DNA of 49,752 nucleotides, taken from assembly GCA_015680685.1 (NCBI GenBank), contig MNCI01021461.1, positions 226,152 through 275,903 on the forward strand. Direction: 5' to 3'. Made by a program: the position numbers and the translations under genes. This DNA comes from Gnetum montanum. Lineage: Eukaryota; Streptophyta; Gnetopsida; Gnetales; Gnetaceae. Within the stretch, counting starts at the first letter, position 1, and each line of letters starts with the position of its first letter. Positions 9,787 through 19,729 of this stretch are shown here, in pieces. The notes under the pieces are model-generated. The model searched no databases, was not told the origin of the DNA, and worked only from the letters and a program-made list of their open reading frames with translations.

Positions 9787-11278
9787 GTAATATGTCCAGT
9801 GCATTCTCATGTTCTGCAAGAGTCATTAAGGTTCTAGCCAAAGTTTGAGCATCCCGTGCTCCTGTAAGATTCATTGGTGGCACAACAGGTACATTGAAAG
9901 ATTCTTTGATGTGATCTGCGACCACATTTGCAGCTCTTGCAGCATTCTGGTGTTGCATGACCACCACAGTGGCCCCTTCACCAGTCTCTAACTGCACCTA
10001 AAAAGATTATGCATTTCCTGAGATCTGTTGTGACCATCTACTTTCCCCTCTTCCTGTTTGAATTGATAATTCACCCCTTATGCGATCTAATGAAACTATA
10101 GGCTGATCGGCATCATTGATGGCGTGGAAGAGGTTTGCGTCATCACGACTTCCCCAACTGATTATCTCAATGATGGCCCTAAGATGGATCATTGACGGTC
10201 TGTAGTCTTGCGACGGCGGTGGTTGATCCTGACCTGTGCCAAGCCCTGCTTCTTGTTGTTGGCTGGGACCCGTGGCTGGAGGTTGACTGGGTCCTGCAAG
10301 TTGGGTTGTAGGTGGTCCAGTCATCTATTCTTCTTCTTTATCTAGTCTCAGCTCTTCGCCAGTGCTTTTTCTTGGAACTGGCACCTTTAGTAGTTCAGCA
10401 TAAGAAGCATTCTGGGCTTTTCGAAGGACATCATTAGTGTACCCCCGAATACCAGCCCATCGGCACAGTTTTCTAATAAGAAAGGGAAAGGGCAGCGCCA
10501 TCTTCCTTGACTTTCATTTTTCAATTCGCCTTAGGATCTTTGTCAAATATAGATGGGGAAGGTTAGCGTTAACCTTTCCCATCAATACTACACATCCTTT
10601 GGCCACATACGTTGATATTCTTTTCAAGCCTTTTGTGGGAAAGAGGTGATAGGTTCCAATTTTAAAATAAACTCTATCTTCTATCATCAATTCTCCAAAA
10701 GCTTTGTCTCTACCATAAGCCTTCTCTAACTAATCCTTTTGCACATCAGGGTCTGAACGAGTAGATAACCAAGCAACATGAGGCCTTTTATTTGGAAGGT
10801 TTAATGCTTCCGAAATTACCTACGTAGAGAAGTCTACTGTCACACCACAATTATTTATAGTGGTACCTTGCTCCTTATTGTGCTAGAACTGGTACGTTTC
10901 ACCTAAGTACTAGGCACCACATTTAGAGAGGATAGGCCATAAGGGAGACCCCTTGAGGTAATACCTAACAGCCTCAGGAGCGAACTCTGCAAAAGATTTG
11001 AAGTTTAGCTCCACAATCATAGCAGCGAATATGGACATCTCATGGATAGCCTAAACACACTCTGGAGACAACGTGAGTTGTTGTCCCGGTTCAGGCGCAA
11101 TAGCAGCTCCTCCTTTTGCCTACCCGGACCGTCTGGTAGGAGGTTCTTCTTGATGGATGCTAAATGATTACACCTCTTGTTTTGCATGTTATCTAGTAGG
11201 GACTTGTCTTCCACCTCTCCGAGGTTGTTTGGCTCCACCTTGAACCAGACCCTCCTGCTGTGCACGTTTCGGGGCCAT
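9787..11278 (-). pseudogene. Extra ORF of the Athila-like element, copy B, C-terminally truncated by the duplication
   Basis: Same frame and start (ATG at 11278) as copy A, with shared and private in-frame stops. The reading frame runs to the duplication junction at 9787, after which it enters copy A's upstream flank and stops at 9746 (tail RQVIVRLVVMVLS). The coiled-coil C-terminus is therefore missing. Shared stops show that the ORF was already dead when the segment duplicated. Confidence 0.75.
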
Positions 11279-11714
11279 TCTGCAATCACACGGATCAAGC
11301 GTTAGTAAGGTTTTTTTGGAAATCAAGTTATACCTTACTACTTGCCTTAATTAAAGATCTTATGTTATAACGTGTGATCATGCTCAAAAGTGGTAATAAT
11401 GGGTCTTGTGACTTAGGTGGTTGTCATTTTATTCTCCGGGTATACTTAAGGATTAAATGATTTTTGGCAGAATTATTCTAAGTGTTAGTGTTAATTACCC
11501 TAATTGATGTCCTTTGGGCGATGATAAATTTCAAAAAAGTTAGGTACTTTTCGGTAAGTGTCACTCCACCATGACTAAACTGAACACTCCAAGTTCAAGC
11601 AGGTTCAAACGGAATTAAAATCGGAGCACCAGTGAGCGAGATATGAGTGAAAAAGCAAGGGTCATGCAATCGTGAGTTGTAGAGAAAAATTTCAGCAACT
11701 CCCCCTGCATGAAT

Positions 11715-11825
11715 GGAAAAATGATGCTAAGTGTTGTGACGGGGATACCTATTTATAGGAAAATAGGACCCGATATTGCGTACATAATATCTCGGCCCTA
11801 CTAATGTGAGACACATGAAAAATAC
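11715..11825 (-). promoter_or_regulatory. LTR-like promoter upstream of extra ORF, copy B
   Basis: Duplicate of the copy A promoter: TATA box at 11758-11750, with the same GAGATATTATGTACGC/AATATCGG pair upstream. A second partial copy of the palindrome (ACATAATATCTCGGCCC) lies at about 11873-11890 in the rearranged patch. Confidence 0.5.
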
Positions 11826-11835
11826 TCCCTTCTAG

Positions 11836-11982
11836 TGCAGATTATATTTAACCCTTCTAGTGTAGATTGCGTACATAATATCTCGGCCCTACTAATGTGC
11901 TTTGTGGAGTTAGAGAATCAGTGAAGATGATGAAAAATACACTAGAAGGGTTAAATGTAATCTGCACTAACTCCACAAAGCA
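11836..11982. repeat. Nested inverted repeats in copy B
   Basis: A 30-bp arm (TAGTGCAGATTATATTTAAC and continuing to TTCTAGTG, from about 11836) is the reverse complement, with one mismatch, of the arm starting at about 11939. Inside it, GTGCTTTGTGGAGTTA is the exact reverse complement of TAACTCCACAAAGCAC at about 11967-11982. Copy A has only the right-hand arms, one of them doubled, so the left arms arose by an inverted templated copy of nearby sequence. Confidence 0.75.
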
Positions 11983-12279
11983 CACACATGTAAATATCAC
12001 CGGAATGAGATGAAAATTCTATGTTACATGGGACACGAGCTACAATTACACGAACAGTGAGATGAGATGAACCATAGAAGGGATCGTAGAGATTGGGACA
12101 TGAGGTAATTGACCCAAGACATAGCAAATCCTACGTGTAAAGCATGATTAAGGTGTCACTAACCCATCGTTCCAAGATCAGGACCAAGTTCATTCCTCTA
12201 ATCAATGACATCACATTGTTTCATCCCATGATGAATGACTATGAGAGTACCATAACAACAAGGCGTACGATCACTTGGC

Positions 12280-13305
12280 ATTTTATGCAAGGGAGGAGTG
12301 AATTTTGTTTTGTGGCACTTTTATTTTTGATTTTCTTTTTCTCTTTCTTTTTTTTTTTCACTTTACTGAAACCAGAGAAGCCGCCAACCTTCAGGCATGG
12401 GTGCATGTCTTTCCAGTGGAACCCCCTAGAATAGCGTTTGATTTTTGAGTGCCCTTTTTTTTATTACTCTTACTCCCATTTTCCGGTAGATCTACAAGGA
12501 TCTTAGTATAACCATATTGCACAATGACTCCCACAGAGGTCACCAAAGAGAATCCACAAGTCCCCTTGGTGTCACACCCTAATCATTCCCTCTTGGTCCA
12601 TCCTTCTTCATTCTAGGTACAATGAACACAAAACTAATTATAAGTTTTAGAATTATCAAGAATATCACTGTACCCTCAAATAGGGCCTCTTTATTTGTAG
12701 AATGGATGAGTGGGTGTAATGGGCTCACAGTTCCAAATAATTGATCACTCATGGCTTAATAACATAAAACACACCTCAACCAATGATCCACATGAGTGTT
12801 TTATTTGTAGATGAGATTACTTACAAAAGCATAAAAAGACAAACATACAAAAAGATAAAAAGATAAAATAAAAAGTTGAAAAATGAAAAACTGGAAAACA
12901 AAAAGTTGTAAAATTAAAGAAAATAAAAAATATTTATTAATCCTACTTGTTAGTAAAATGGGGGATATCCCCACAACTAAACGGTTGAGTATGGCAAGGA
13001 CTAATAAATGAAAAATAAGGATCCTTGCATGTTGGAAGTATTGGGACTGGTCTATACTTATCCCCTCAGGGTTCACACACTTGATTGTAATAAGCATAGT
13101 GGGGCACTTTATACGATGTAGTTCCCAGATAACAAGTTGACCCACTATGATATATGTGACCATTAGATGGTATGCAAGGATTGGGTTGATGCCTCCCATG
13201 GTTGTGTTCATTAGGCTGTATAGTTGTTGGAGTCTAAGTTGGTGGCCCTGATGAAGTTACATGAGGCATTGGGTTCGAGGGTAAGTGTGCACCACAGTGT
13301 GGGAC
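12280..13305. other. Spacer of the Athila-like element, no gene seen
   Basis: Pyrimidine-rich block at about 12330-12360 (T runs), then AT-rich sequence. Minus-strand open stretches near 12800-13211 are low-complexity and not recognised. If pol was once present between gag and the extra ORF, no trace of its motifs is visible here. Confidence 0.5.
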
Positions 13306-14969
13306 TTATGCTGGGTTGGAAGATGTAGTGGCCTCTGAATTCTGTTGTCCCTTCTTACGGCCGTGTTTAAAGAAGGGGCGCTTTTGATGTTGAGGAGGTT
13401 TCTCACTACTGTTGGTAGTATTAGCACAAGTAACGTTCATGGGTTGTTGCTGTGGTACAAGCACCTTAGGAATAGTTGGTGGCACTGTGGAAGGAGGGAA
13501 AGGATGAGAATATTGAAAGTTAGGAGGGATGTAAGGTGCACAAGGTGGTGGTTGTGTTGAAGGTATGGGCTGATAGTATTGTGGAGAATAGTATTGTGGT
13601 GAGATAGAGTATGTCAGCCCAAATGGAGAAACAAGATGTTGAACATGATAAGCATTTGAGTTTGGAAAATATGAAGGGCGCCTCCAGTCTAAGGGTGGTC
13701 TCCCCCACAACTGGGATGGTTGCCACTGTGGTCTAACACAATATCTCTATATGAACTCTGGATTTAACGTGTTTTTCCAATGCTCATGTAGATGTAACAA
13801 TATTGGGCATTGGCCTTTGGGGTGATCGTACAGGCATATGTTGCATTCATATGTATGATTAGTAGTTGAGCACTTATTCCCTTCATTCTTTTTTTCTGAA
13901 AGTCTAATGTTTTGTCCTACTTCTTGGGTTGTCAAAACTCTTTCTCCAATATTGTTGATATATTCTCCACACTTTTGATACATCCATTCCAGCATCTTAT
14001 TGATCTTTGCCTTGGCTTCTTCTAATGATTGTTGTATTGGCAAAGAGGATTTTTCCATCCTAAGATTAGTTGATCTCTCCTTGTTATGATCATGGACCTT
14101 TGTTAAGTTGAGATTTTGGTCCCATTGATGTTTTTCAAAACTCTCCCATCAAGCTAATTCTCCTTCTTCTTTTGCTACCTGCTTAATAAGCTCTTGGATT
14201 TGATGGGTTTGTAGTTTGTATAGTTAACCTTGGGCATACATTCCTAAGGTCTCTCTTGTTTCATTACGTAGCCCATCAATGATATGGTACATTAGCCTTT
14301 CCTCAGAAAACCTATGGCTTGGACAGTTGTTTAACAATGCGTAATATCTTTCTAAGGCCATGTCCAAGGGTTCATATTTTTCTTGTTTCCATCCTTGGAT
14401 GTGTTTCCTCAAGGCTAACACTCTTGCGTAGGTTTGATATTTTTCATTAAAGACTTCTACCATTGTTGACCAGCGTCATATTGAATTTGGTTTCAACGAT
14501 TTATACCATACTTTTTCTTGGTCAATGAGTGTCATAGGAAAGAGCTTAAGTTTTTGCCAGCCATTATCAATGTTGTTCCATGCGCAGGCATCATAGAAGG
14601 CTAGTAAATTTTGGTGTGGATCTAAGTCATAGCCTCTTGAAAATTTGGGAAAGTTGTTTAAATTGAGCCTGGGTAGATGGCTCTCTTTACGATGCCTACA
14701 TGAGATTCGAACAGCCTCTTGTATTTGCGTTAGGCTTGTAGTGGCCAGTGGGGATTCATCGTCATCAGGTAAGTTATGTCTTCATGTGTTGGGATGATGT
14801 TGTTTTTGTTCATTCTTATAAGAAACTCCCACTTCAGGTTGTATACTCCAATCTTCATTGTCATATAATTCATTGGTTCTCCAATGAACTTCCTCACTAA
14901 GTGTGGCATTCTTATTATCTTGTAGGAGAGGCATTGTTGTAAAGTTGTGTGTGAAATTGGATGTGACAT
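13306..14969 (-). pseudogene. Athila-like gag remnant
   Basis: Gag forms the particle that packages the element RNA. On the minus strand the N-terminal part (14969-14730) is followed by the capsid-type core: QKLKLFPMTLIDQEKVWYKS (about 14570-14500), then FNEKYQTYARVLALRKHIQG and YALLNNCPSHRFSEERLMYH (14463-14224). These fit the retrotransposon gag domain. A zinc knuckle CNICLYDHPKGQC (about 13850-13805) has spacing CX2CX3HX4C, and a proline/tyrosine/serine-rich tail follows (13726-13306) with a basic end (KKGQQNSEAT). Stops and frame changes break it into at least four pieces. It sits directly downstream of the PBS, as expected. Confidence 0.8.
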
Positions 14970-15058
14970 TTTATAATTATTTGTTCTTTCTAAGAGATGT
15001 ATTGTTAAGTCCTTTACAGCGACCTTGTATGATATAACTAATCTAGAGAACTAGCACA

Positions 15059-15077
15059 TCCCTGGCAATGGCACCAA
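15059..15077 (-). promoter_or_regulatory. Primer-binding site (tRNA-Asp type)
   Basis: Minus-strand TTGGTGCCATTGCCAGGGA abuts the LTR end. The 3' end of plant tRNA-Asp predicts TGGCGCCGTTGCCGGGGA. The three differences are all C-to-T or G-to-A, as expected from deamination of methylated cytosines. tRNA-Asp priming is typical of Athila elements. Confidence 0.85.
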
Positions 15078-15627
15078 TGATGAGTGGCGAGGTACCCCTA
15101 CAATCAACCATACGAATATGAGCGTAGCATGCGCGATCCGATCGAACTCTGCAGACGGACTAGTTGTGGCACCTAGACAGTTATCCTTAGGTCGTAGTTC
15201 ACTATCTTCCCACCTAGACTAGTTATTAGCTTTGTCATGTATGGTTTAGTTCATACTGAGGTGTATGATGTGTTCCTAATTCTAATGCTACTCCTGAAGG
15301 CAGTGGAAAATAATATTAACTAAGCTAAGCTAGGAGAGAAAGGGTAAGAGAATCTAATCTAGCCTAAGTGCGATGAGCAATCGATTCCTTGATCAACCGT
15401 ACACATCTTGGACCTTGTGCACGATTACCACTGGGATTACCAAGTGTAGATCCTAGGTACGCCATTGGGATACCAAGTAGTCACACTTAAATGCTCATAA
15501 TCAAGTCGTACTCATTCTGCGTTCTAGGAGTTTAAGGGAGAGAGAGAAAAAAGTAAATAACAATTAAATAAACAAATAAATAAATAAATAACAAAGTGAA
15601 TGCTGCAATGATGAAGTAATCTCGATC

Positions 15628-15633
15628 TTTATT
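15628..15633 (-). terminator. Polyadenylation signal in the LTR
   Basis: AATAAA on the minus strand within GACAATAAAGATCGAG. An AATAAA-type hexamer occurs at the matching place in the LTRs at 31094, 39098, 42318 and 46171, which supports a functional origin. Confidence 0.6.
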
Positions 15634-15805
15634 GTCGATCATGCATGTGTCCAAGTACGTCACACTCGAATAAAGAATGTCGTACAATTACATTCACCAC
15701 ACTACAGGCAAACATTGGAAAAATAATCTAACTCTGGAGGGATCAAACTACCAAAGCTTTGCTACTTCTAACTCCTAATTGCCTAAAGAAGGGAGAGCCG
15801 CTTCT

Positions 15806-15814
15806 TATTTATAG
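15806..15814 (-). promoter_or_regulatory. TATA box of the 5' LTR
   Basis: CTATAAATA on the minus strand, downstream of the palindrome cluster. The same box is found at the equivalent place in the other LTRs of the window (about 28465, 31831, 33165, 34075, 36248, 39237 and 43038). Confidence 0.75.
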
Positions 15815-15898
15815 AAATTACGACGGACTACGATATCGTGTATGCGATATCGTAGGGAAGACGCGATATCGTGGCCCATACAATATCGTGTCCCATCA

Positions 15899-15903
15899 CC
15901 TTA
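15899..15903. repeat. Target-site duplication (CCTTA), right copy
   Basis: CCTTA follows the LTR terminus CCCATCA and matches the left copy at 6967-6971. Confidence 0.85.
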
Positions 15904-16309
15904 TGACAACCCAAATTTCCTTGACATTTCAATCCCCCAAAATTGGGTCCCAAAATTTCTTATGAACAAAGGAGGAAAGTGTAGAAAATCAACAAAAAAT
16001 AAATAAACATATATAAACACTTGAAAATTCCATAAAATCCCTAGGACCTTATTGCCCACTCAAAAATTGAAAATTTAAATATAGAGTTTAAAAGTCAAAA
16101 AAATTTTAAATTTTAAATAGTGCATATACTTTGTTCAAATGGCAAATCAGCACGTGGCCTGGTATGGCCTTAAACTGCCACAACTTCCATCGCATCTCCT
16201 AATTTTGTCAATACACAGTTTAATTATCCTATGTTCGTTTACACTTTGTGACTCTCCTGCCAAGGGAGTGTCTCTTACTTCGCTCCCATTTTAATTGGTA
16301 GGAGTGAAC
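15904..16309. other. Flank of the Athila insertion, leader side of Tat-like pol
   Basis: AT-rich. Contains the CAAAAATTGAAAA-type phrase of the 5570-6560 repeat block, so it continues the sequence interrupted at 6971. A TTAAACTGCCA phrase at about 16170 resembles the 1100-1180 region. No coding is recognised before about 16310. Confidence 0.4.
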
Positions 16310-17400
16310 ACCATGGCCACCAAAAACATCCTCTCAACATTGTCTCTCAGTGGACCATATGGAGATGTAGAAAGAGTGATCAACCTAGAATTCTTGGATC
16401 TAAATCCATTCACCTGTACCGATTTGATAGCTTCCACTCAAGAAACATCAAACTAGCCTAAAAACATAGCTAAAACTCTAGATCTAGAAGCTGATAATAT
16501 CACTGAAGATCCTCTAGTTGAAATCTCCATCACCACAGTCAATGATGAAGCTAGAACCTTGAAATTAAGTGCCCTACTAGACTCACGACTTATAGGTGAC
16601 ATCACTCACGTGTTAAAAGATAACATAAAAACATTCACATGGTCATACATAGACATGCCAAGACTAGACCCCCGGATCATTCAACACAACATTATTCTTG
16701 ATGAAAAAATCAAACCGGTGAAACAAAAAGCACGAAAAGTTAGACCCAAAGTTGTGTTAGCAGTCCGCATTGAAATCACAAAACCCTACCAAGCTGGTTT
16801 TATCTGAGCCATCAATTATTCCAATTGGGTATCAAACATTGTTGTAGTGCCTAACAAGAATGGTAGTATACGCATATGCATCGACTTTCGCGATCTCAAT
16901 ATAGCCACTATAAAGGATAATTTCCTGTTACCTAGTATTGATCAACTTATTGACACGACTGTTGGGCATGCGCTATTGTCCTTCATGGATGGATTTTCGG
17001 GCTACAATCAAATAAGAATCAATCCAGAACATCAACTTAGGACAACTTTTATGACACCTTGGGGAACATTCTGTTATACAATGATGTCATTTGGCCTTAA
17101 AAATGCAGGTGCCACCTATTAGCAAGCAATGACATACATATTTAGCGATTACATGCTTAGTTTTCTCAATGATTATGTTGACGATATAGCGGTCAAATCT
17201 AAAACAATTGAACAACATGCAAAAGATCTTGATTTAGTGCTTAAACGTTGTCTTAAATATGACCTTAGGCTTAACCAAAAGAAGTGTGTCTTTGATGTTA
17301 AAATGGAAAAAATGCTTGGTTTCCTAGTCTCCAAAATGGGGATACGGGACCCAATAAGGTCAAAGCAATAACCAATATGCAACCTCCAAGAAACCTCACC
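16310..17400 (+). pseudogene. Tat-like Ty3/gypsy reverse transcriptase
   Basis: The enzyme copies element RNA into DNA. Ordered motifs: the N-terminal PRLDPRIIQHNIILDEKIKP stretch (about 16658-16717), SNWVSNIVVVPNKNGSIRIC and IDFRDLN (16820-16900), DGFSGYNQIRINPEHQ (16988-17035), TPWGTFCYTMMSFGLKNAGA (17055-17115), the catalytic YVDDIAVKS (17173-17200), and LRLNQKKCVF (17266-17295). The YVDD box is intact. In-frame stops at 16456 (TAG), 16805 (TGA, where Arg is usual) and 17120 (TAG, where Gln is usual), plus a frameshift near 17350. Retropepsin and gag are not adjacent. The nearest protease of this lineage is at 165-852. Confidence 0.9.
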
Positions 17401-18400
17401 GAACTACGTGGCCTCTAAGGTAGACTTCAATTCATCAAACGCTTTATCGAAAGGCTGATGGATAAGTTGAGTCCCATGCAACATCTATTATGAAAGAATG
17501 TACACAATGCCAAGAAGTGTTCCAGAACATAAAACAAGAGTTGGCTCAACTACCAACTGTTTACCCTCCACAAAGTGACAAACCTTTTTACATCTACCTT
17601 GTAACTTCTAATTCCTCCATTGCATCCATGCTTTGTCAAAAACATCAAGATGGAGCCGAAATCCTTATATATTACCTAAGGCACGCATTAATCGCCTATG
17701 AATGACGATACAACAACATAGAAAAATCATACCTTGCCCTCGTTTTCTCCTTGCAAAAATGGCGACATTATCTCTTCCGTAATCAGGTTTACATCATTTG
17801 CAAAGATAATGTTCTTCGTGCCATCACTAATAACATCCATGAGTCAAGTAAGTTGGCTAGGTGGAAAGTGATGATCACAGCGTTTGACTTGCAAAATGTC
17901 GCTCAATCTTCCACAAAAGGTCAAGCAATAGTCACGCAACTAACCGTCTCACCAATGCACAATCAAATGACAATAAACCCCGAATTCCTAGATGAAAATG
18001 TTAATAGTGTAGACACTGTACCTGATAACTATGAGGTAATCCTCTACTTCGATGGAGCTTCAACCTCTCGAGGAGGAAGTGCTGTAGCCATTTTAATATA
18101 CCCCTATGGAGAAATCCAACCCTTCGCCTCTCACTTAACCTTTCCTTGCACCAATAATGTGGCAGAATACGAAGGTCTTCTTTGAAGTCTTCAAGTAGGG
18201 TTAACTTCGGGAATCTCATGCCTTGTAGTTAGAGGGGATTCACAATTAGTCATTAATCAAGTCACTGGGGTTTATGTATGCAAAGCTCTTCATTTGCAAC
18301 CATTTTGTGATTTGACCAAACATTTTGTAAGGCAACTAGCAGAAGTAGATATGCAACATGTCCTCAGAAGTGAGCTGATGCACTTGCTACACTAGCCTTA
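17401..18400 (+). pseudogene. RNase H followed by archaeal-type RNase H of the Tat-like pol
   Basis: Two RNase H modules in series. The first (17490-17960) has FYIYLVTSNSSIASMLCQ, LIYYLRHALIAYE and LQKWRHYLFRNQVYIICKDN. It has lost clear catalytic acids and looks like the degenerate gypsy RNase H or connection domain. The second (18030-18390) is the archaeal-type RNase H acquired by Tat elements: VILYFDGAS (Asp), TNNVAEYEGLL (Glu) and VVRGDSQLVINQ (Asp), so three catalytic acids are still encoded. A TGA at 18184 splits it, and a small indel near 18371 shifts the frame before DALATLALNM. The tandem pair is diagnostic of the Tat/Ogre branch. Confidence 0.85.
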
Positions 18401-19713
18401 AACATGACACCTGAAATGTTCCACGCATTGCCTAGCTCTATAAAAAGTTGTGCCGAACCTATAGTTAACACTCTAGATGTAATACTTGTAGCATCCGTTA
18501 GTACAACACATGCAATAGAATGGTATGAAGACATAAAAGAGTACCTTCTAAGAGGCAAACCTCCACAATACTTGAGAAATGTTCAAAAGGACGCCATACA
18601 AAAACATTCTTGCTAATACACATTAATAGGAGACACCTTGTGTTGTAAATCATATGAAAGTATTCTGCTAATGTGCGTTAGGTTACTTAGGTTACTAGCA
18701 CCTAAAGCAATGGCAACAAAGATTAGGCGCTTAGGTTACTACTGGCCACACATGGAATACGATTGCATCTCCAAGGTCAGAACATGTGATATTTGCCAAA
18801 AGCATGGTAATCTGATACATGTGCCACCTAACGAATTACATACCGCACAAATCACATGGCCATTCTAAAAATGGGGTTTAAACTTAATTGGATCGATAAC
18901 GCCATCATCTTCAGTAGGACATAGCTTTATTATTACTGCAACTGAATATTTCACAAAATGGGTAGAAGCTATTCCCCTTAGGAATACTACCTCAAAACAC
19001 ATTTGCACTTTCAGAATGGAAAATATCGTGACTCGTTTTGGTATTCCAATGACCATCATTACTGACAATGGGCCACAGTTCAGTAGTGCAGATACAAAAA
19101 GATTGTGTGAAAGTCTGGGCATTAAACATGCATTTTCATCACCTTAATACCCATAGAGCAACGGTCAAGCAGAGGCTACAAACAAAACTGTCATCATGGT
19201 GCTCAAAAAAATGTTGAATTAGAGAAAGAAACAATGGCATGAACAATTGGTCTATGCATTATGGGCTTATCAAATGACACATTGAACATCCACAGGTAAA
19301 ACTCCATATAGTCTAGTGTATGGATTTCAAGCTGTTTTACCTTTAGAATTGCAAGTTCCCTCATTGCGGATAGCTTTCTCTGGCCTTCTCGATGAAATTC
19401 AAAACAATGAATTGTGCATTGCTGACCTCGATTTAGTAGAGGAGGAACATGTATGAATGCTTATTCAAATTGAATGGTACCAAAAATAGCAAAGGCAGAG
19501 GCACAGTCACGATCTCCATAAATGCCCAATCAAAGAAGGAGATCTCGTCCTTAAGACCACCCATGAACATCCAAATAAATTCTCAGCCAATTGGGAAGGG
19601 TCTTACTTAGTCACCAAAGCATATAACAATGGAGCATTCAAACTTGTTGACATGGATGAAAATGAGTTCACCAATCCTACAAACCACTTGTACTTGAAAT
19701 GGTACTATGTCTA
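18401..19713 (+). pseudogene. Integrase of the Tat-like pol
   Basis: The integrase inserts the DNA copy into the genome. The linker (IEWYEDIKEYLLRGKPP) leads to the zinc-binding end: YYWPHMEYDC then CDICQKHGN, with the two Cys present and the usual upstream His pair not evident. The catalytic core has GLNLIGSITP, where the first catalytic Asp is normally found and here is Asn (codon AAC at about 18878), ITDNGPQFSS (second Asp, about 19060) and SNGQAEATNK (Glu, about 19157-19187). The C-terminal GDLVLKTTHEHPNKFSANWE module is present, and the ORF ends at LYLKWYYV (stop 19711-19713). No chromodomain, as expected for Tat. Several stops. Confidence 0.88.
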
Positions 19714-19729
19714 ACAAATTTGAGGTACA

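Larger units (their letters stand above)
9787..12279. repeat. Tandem duplication, copy B (2493 bp)
   Basis: Direct repeat of 7364-9786. It is 70 bp longer because the patch at about 11825-11940 replaces the 26-bp doublet at 9424-9475 of copy A with an inverted-repeat arrangement. It ends at the same CGTACGATCACTTGGC as copy A. The A/B junction truncates the ORF of copy B at its 3' end. Confidence 0.92.
6972..15898 (-). mobile_element. Non-autonomous Athila-like LTR retrotransposon, complete insertion
   Basis: An 8927-bp element flanked by the 5-bp duplication CCTTA, transcribed right to left. Order on the minus strand: 5' LTR (15898-15078), PBS for tRNA-Asp (15077-15059), gag remnant (about 14970-13310), unassigned spacer (13300-12280), an extra ORF within a tandem duplication (12279-7364, reading through to 7155), and a 3' LTR cut down to 57 bp (7028-6972). 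No reverse transcriptase, RNase H or integrase was found, so it depended on helper proteins. Athila affiliation rests on the tRNA-Asp PBS, the gag zinc knuckle spacing CX2CX3HX4C, and the extra ORF resembling the plant transposon protein family seen with Athila elements. The loss of about 760 bp from the 3' LTR must postdate integration because the duplication is intact. Confidence 0.85.
15078..15898 (-). repeat. Athila-like 5' LTR (821 bp)
   Basis: Reads TGATGGGACACG to ...CTCATCA on the minus strand. U3 has four GATATCG-type palindromes (15830-15890). The TATA box CTATAAATA is at 15814-15806 and the polyadenylation signal AATAAA at 15633-15628, about 180 nt downstream. Two copies of CTTGGTATCCC/CTTGGTAATCCC follow (about 15475 and 15440), then the conserved U5 end containing CATATTCGTATGGTTG and GGGGTACC. 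The PBS adjoins its U5 end, and a CCTTA duplication adjoins its U3 end. Confidence 0.9.

Noticed and set aside
13345-13560. 71-residue plus-strand ORF
   Set aside because: Shadow of the gag proline/tyrosine-rich tail on the minus strand.
853-16309. Reading PR (165-852) and RT (16310 onward) as one Tat element with a giant intron, as in Ogre
   Set aside because: The 3'-UTR-type repeats directly after PR fit a deletion of pol better. An Ogre intron would not start with 3' UTR sequence. Not fully excluded.
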